Source of the DNA: Oncomelania hupensis | Lineage: Eukaryota > Mollusca > Gastropoda > Littorinimorpha > Pomatiopsidae | Direction: 5' to 3' | NCBI GenBank assembly: GCA_036898135.1 | Contig: CM072516.1 | Coordinates: forward strand, 17,958,376 to 18,022,375 | DNA length: 64,000 nt | Shown: positions 50,901 through 56,800 of the stretch, piece after piece | How the letters are laid out: every line of letters begins with the position of its first letter | Numbering within the stretch: position 1 is the first letter of the stretch | Position numbers and translations under genes: made by a program | The notes under the pieces: generated by a model | What the model was told of the DNA's origin: nothing | Databases searched by the model: none | Seen by the model: only the letters and a program-made list of their open reading frames with translations

Positions 50901-53848
50901 ACCTGGACTTTGATGTCCATGTTGATGCCATTAGTGTTGTTGGTCATCATTTTGGTCTTCTCTGCACTTATTTCCATTCCCAAGGCTCTGAAGGTGGTGT
51001 CAAGTCTCTGTACAACAGCTAATCCATCAATGTCATCCACAGAAATGGAGGTTGGAGATTGCACTACCCCCAATGCTAACTGTGCCTTGGTGTTCTGTGA
51101 GGGCATCTGACATGATGCGCTCTAGGAAGATGTTGAAGAGTGTTGGAAAGAGAGGCATCCTTGACGCACGCCGATTGTTGTTCTGAACCAGTTCCCAATG
51201 GCGCTGTTGTGGAGGACTGCACTGGTAGCCTTGTCATACAGGCTTTTGGTGACTTCAATAATGTTAGGACTGATGTTGTACACTCTCATTTTCTTATTTT
51301 CAAAGTAATCTTCGATTATGTTTTGCAGCACAAATCTTAAAGCATTTTTAAATTATGATAAATTTTACAACAATGTTATTTTAATCTGACTTGAAGTACA
51401 TTGTGCACAGGGCAAACTGAAAGTAATGCTGAGCTAGCAGTGACTGAATAATTACATCATAGTATAGAAAGAAAATGCACTGCACAAACAAAAAATTGAA
51501 GTAAACTGATATCATAAATGCAAAAAAAAGTCATCCTATCCTATCCGATCCCGTAACCCGGAGGTCGTTGGGGCACCACAGATGATCGTTTAACCAGCAT
51601 ACTCCATCTGTCTCTGTCCTCAGCAACTCTGACGGTTTCGCTCAGTCAAACCAGTCCATTCTCAAATGTTGTTCTCCCACCTCTTTTTCTGTTTTCCTCT
51701 TCTTCTACCTCCTTGCACTTTGCCTTGCACGATGGTCTTTGCAAGGCCTGATGATACCATCGGAGTTTCAGTTTCTTCACCAAAAGTTATATCACCATAA
51801 ATACAAGCCACATTATAAAAAAAAAAGATTTATGATTGCATGCAAACACATTTAGTCCATATGTTATATTAAATCCAGGCATCAGAGACAAAATCACAAA
51901 CCACAAATAAACCAAAAATTAGGGTATTTATGGAGACTAGTATGAAGTAGCATGTTAAACAACATCCAACACTCATACATATCCTATATTATTGATCACA
52001 TCCAGTCATCAGCCACCAAACGGTCACTACCTCTGGTGATGCAGCTCTCTGACTGTGTTCAGCCGGAGGGTTCCAGTCACTGGTCTGCGCTCCATCACCC
52101 ATCGACTGCCGCAGCGCCAAGTTTCGCATGTGCCTGGCCTTCTCACGCATTTCTTTAGGGTAAGGCGTAGGGCAGCGCACAAGGTGACCCTGTGGTGGAA
52201 GGAAAAAAGATGGTGGTCACTGCCAATGTAATAGCGATGATAGAGATCATGATGGCAAACTTACAGGTAAAAGCTGTGTTGCTATGGGGCACACTTTTGC
52301 CTTGGTGGCAATGCCTACAGAATGCTGATATGTGGCCACAGTGATTATATCTATGTGTGTCGTTCCTATTGTTGGGATAATTTGTTTTGTTCTGTAACAG
52401 ATGTGGCATATAGTTTCCACCTGTACTGTGTGTGTTCACTAGCTTGCTGCTATTGTATTCTTAGCCTTAGGTCAATAGTACTATGTAGATGCTATAGCAG
52501 CATTCTTTGTTACCTAGAGCGCTGCTGCCGAATTGACAATGATTGTGATACCCATGGTCACAAAGAAAGTGTGTGACATAATACAATTGATTCCTTTCTG
52601 CGCACTGCCTATGTGCTTCAACATTGGCAGTAAAGCCTTGGATGCTTACACTGTGCTAGACAGTGCTACTCTGTATCAACAAACCACACAAATCACACAA
52701 AACAACACCGTATACAGGAGCATTTCAAGCCTCTCGCCTCATGTTCATCACACTCAACCATAGCAAAACCATACACTGTGCCGATTACACCACTGAGCTA
52801 GTTTTTCTTCTTTCTCCCTTTCTTTCACAGTTTTTAAATACTATTTTCCACCAGTTCACCTCAATGCCATCCTGCTCAATTGGTGAAAAATAGAGCGAAA
52901 CTTTTATTTAAATAAAATTCTTAATAGTGAAAAAATTTTCTTCACTGCTCACCTCATCATCATCCTCATCAATGAAGTTGAAATGGATCTGCTGTCTTTG
53001 CTGCCTCTCCTCATCCCACATTGACGCATGAAAGCTGTCAGTGTCCCCTTCCCCTCCATTGTCATCTATAAAGACACATACAAATATATATCCAGTTAAA
53101 ATAGCATTTTAAAAAATTATTATTTTCACATGGCAGCACTCTACCTAAAACTATCAAAATAATTCTGATTTTAGTGATGCACAATGGATGTCCATGGCAA
53201 GTATCTTCTGCCACTCATACACAGAGGTGCCAACCCCCTAATCTTCTTGTCAGTATTTCCGGACCCGTTTGTCAGTATTTTTTAACACTTGTCAGTATTT
53301 TTTTTTCTCGCAAAGTTCAGTGGGTAGATTAACGTCCCCGGACACAGTGCGTATCTGCAAAACCCAGCCTATGACACTATAAAGTAACGACAGGCTTCCC
53401 TCTGAAATAGCAGGCTATTTTCAGTCCTCTAAAATCACCATGAAAATCAGCTTGTTGAACACCACACTTGTTTTACTCTAAAATCACCATGAAAATCAGC
53501 TTGTTGAACACAGCGATGTTCAGTGAGTGCATGAGTACTACTATGAGTCCAGAAACCGGTACAGAAACACCGCTGGCAAAGATAAACGATCGGCAACTTC
53601 TCCTCTGTATTTTTATAAAAGCTACCGTATTTCCGTATTTAATTCACTTCGCCGGAATTAAATACGGTCAATCCGTACTGGTTGGCACCTCTGCATACAG
53701 CTGGTAAGCATGCTGTGCAAGTGCAGCATCCTAACCCCACCACTCATGACCTCCATAACACATGGTCAACACTAAATCCACTGGCCTCTAAATTCCATGT
53801 CTGGTAAGGACAGAGATGGAGATTAAGCAAGGAAACCTAAGTATAGTT

Positions 53849-53897
<49 letters not shown>

Positions 53898-56800
53898 TTA
53901 CCATTGTCTCCACTCTGGCCCTGAGGCAGGAGATAGCAGGTTAGAATCTTGCGTCCAGTGTCTGGTTCATAGTCAGATTGCAGAGGAATCAGTGGTCTAG
54001 TCTGCAATCACAAACATATCAAAATGTACTTTGTTGAGTGATTAAATTAATTAATTGCAACTGATATACAGTGTACAACACATTTTACATCCAAAGGCGA
54101 AGGTGTGCTCACAGTGAATACAGCGAAATATTACAACATATATATATATATACACACAAACACACATCCCAATCCTGAAATAATACAAATGTCTGAGCTC
54201 AATCATAATTAGGAATGATTGACTTATTGCAGTACTATTTCTGGGTGGCAGTATAACACTAGCAAATCAAATTCTCCCCTTTCCCTCCTAAAATTATTAC
54301 AAATTAAATAAAAAAAATAGTGCACAAATATACTTCTTCTCCTACTACAAACCTGGTTCTCAGTCAGCCACAAGGCTTGCAACTCTTTGAGCTTGACGAT
54401 GGTGAAGGGCAAATAACTGAGCCTATTATCACTGAGGTTGAGGACACGAAGCCGTGGAATACGTCCAATCTCATCAGGAACGTACGTAAGTTTGTTGCTG
54501 CGAAGGGACAGCACTGTGATGCCACTACAGCTTCCCAACTGCGAAATTAAACAAAATATTAATATTCAGTTCTTTTTAAAAAAAAAAACTCTAATCATAA
54601 ATGTAAAAAAAATAATTATCAATAAATAAATAAATAAATAATAACATTAAAAAATTAATAAACAAATACCTTAATTGAAGTGTGGCATAGCAATACACAA
54701 AAGAGGTGAAAAAACATTACATGCCTTACTTAGTACATGCCTGTGTGAGTTAGTTATTCATTGCTTACAGGGTCCAGTGGACTGCAAAGACCCGAATCAG
54801 GACCTCAAAATCAAGACCACAACTTCGCTGAACGAGGACTCGCCCCTCATCCGCAAAAAGATCTGCCGAAACAACCCTAGTGGTAACACTGAAGGCACTC
54901 CACCAGCCAGTCACTTTACAATAAAGACATCCCACGCAGGGGACGCCGAGGCTTTACTCTAATTTATCGAACTCCCGTTTACAAAAACAAAATAGAATAC
55001 AAACGTCATTATAAAATATTTTAAAAAACCATATACATATAAAATGCCTACATTGCCAAATAATAACATCATAGCAAGCCCCAGAGACCATTTGGCAGAA
55101 AGCGTCCAATATTTCCAAGCTGATCCAACAGAACTCACACACAAATGAGGAGTTTTGTCCCGCAATAGTTTTTAAGAAAAAAGGTAGGTGACTGGTCTAG
55201 CGAAGAAGAAGATAGTATAATAAATTGATAGAACAGAGTAGGAATGAGAAAGAACAAAGGAGAAAGACAGCGGTAGTGGGAATTTAAAGCACTAAATTTC
55301 CAGAAAGCGGGGATACTATTTATACTGAAGCCCTCGGCACACCAACGAGGGGTATGCCTATGTAGAGATGCACTCATACAAATTATTTGTTGATAACAAG
55401 TGTTACTGAATATTCATGCACCACTATGTTGGCTTGTGCAGGTTCAGATATTCTCTGTTGTATTGCACATTAAAACAGTTCCCAACCAAAATGGTATAAA
55501 CAACCGACAAAAGAAAGTAAGAATATGTTCTCCCAAACATGCACATACAATATTATTACAATTACTTTTACATTATAGTTGCCATAAAGCTACTCAATGT
55601 GCGGACGAATATTATAATGCAGACCTTAAGAATTGGTGGTTATCATCTAAATGAAATATGATAAATTTCTTCTGCAGACTATGCATGGTAAGCCATCGAT
55701 CGGTTCACACACTGCAGCAATCGCGAACAGGAGGTGGAGAATTCATTCTTTTGAGTCCTGGTAAATTCAATGGATAAAACCACAAACACTGAAGAATTAC
55801 CTCCTTTTTCCCTTCTTCTTCTTAATGGTGATCAACTTCTTTAAAAATGAAGATTATATACGCTTTAAGGGTTTGTCACTTCTGGACTTCTTGTTATCCT
55901 CCAATGTTTATGAGTAAGTGATATTTACATTGATTTATCTCCCTTACCTCAGAGGGCACAAACGTCAGGAGGTTTTCGTCAGCGTAGAATGTGCGAAGGT
56001 TGCGCAGCAGCCCAATACTTGGAGGCAACTCTTCCAAGTCATTGGCTCCTACATTCAGCTCCGACAAGGACGACAACCTATGACACAGAAATAACAAAAA
56101 GTTGTAGCCCAGACTTCTTTATCAGGTCCCAGGTTCTGAGGCAGGAATAAGTCAAGTTTAGTTCCGGCATATTGCTCTGATGTTCAGACAATTTTAAACA
56201 ACCTACAACCCAGACACAGTTGTCCAACATTTTTTCTCAGATGCTTTGAAAAATATAACAAATAAAACACAGAAATAGACAGGGTTAGTTCCTTTTTCGC
56301 TCAGACAACAAAGTTTGAGAATAAAACAAAAATGGCAGCAGAAATTTTAAGGCATAAAAGAAGACATCAAAAAGTAAAAAATGTAACGTCAACTAATCAA
56401 TATCTGGTCCGATGACAAATCTGCATCCTCTTTCATCTCGAAAATACACCACACAAACAAACAATCAATTTCGGAATCAAGAGAAAAGTTATGAAAAATG
56501 AGCAAACAAACATATATATATATATATATAGTGACTATTGCAATAATGATGTAATCTACTTAATGCAACTAATAATAATGAAGAAGAAATTTTAACAAAT
56601 CAACTATCTTTATTTGTCAATAAATCTGTTATCATTTCAACACCAAGAGCAACAAAACAACGTTCAATTTGTCAGCCCAGGTATAGTAAGAGAGACCGAA
56701 AGAATGGGAGGTGTAGACACAGACAAAGGTGGAAAGGGGGACACACACAAGGAGAGATGATCTCAAAACTTACCCTCCGATAGTCCTGGGCAGGGAAGTC

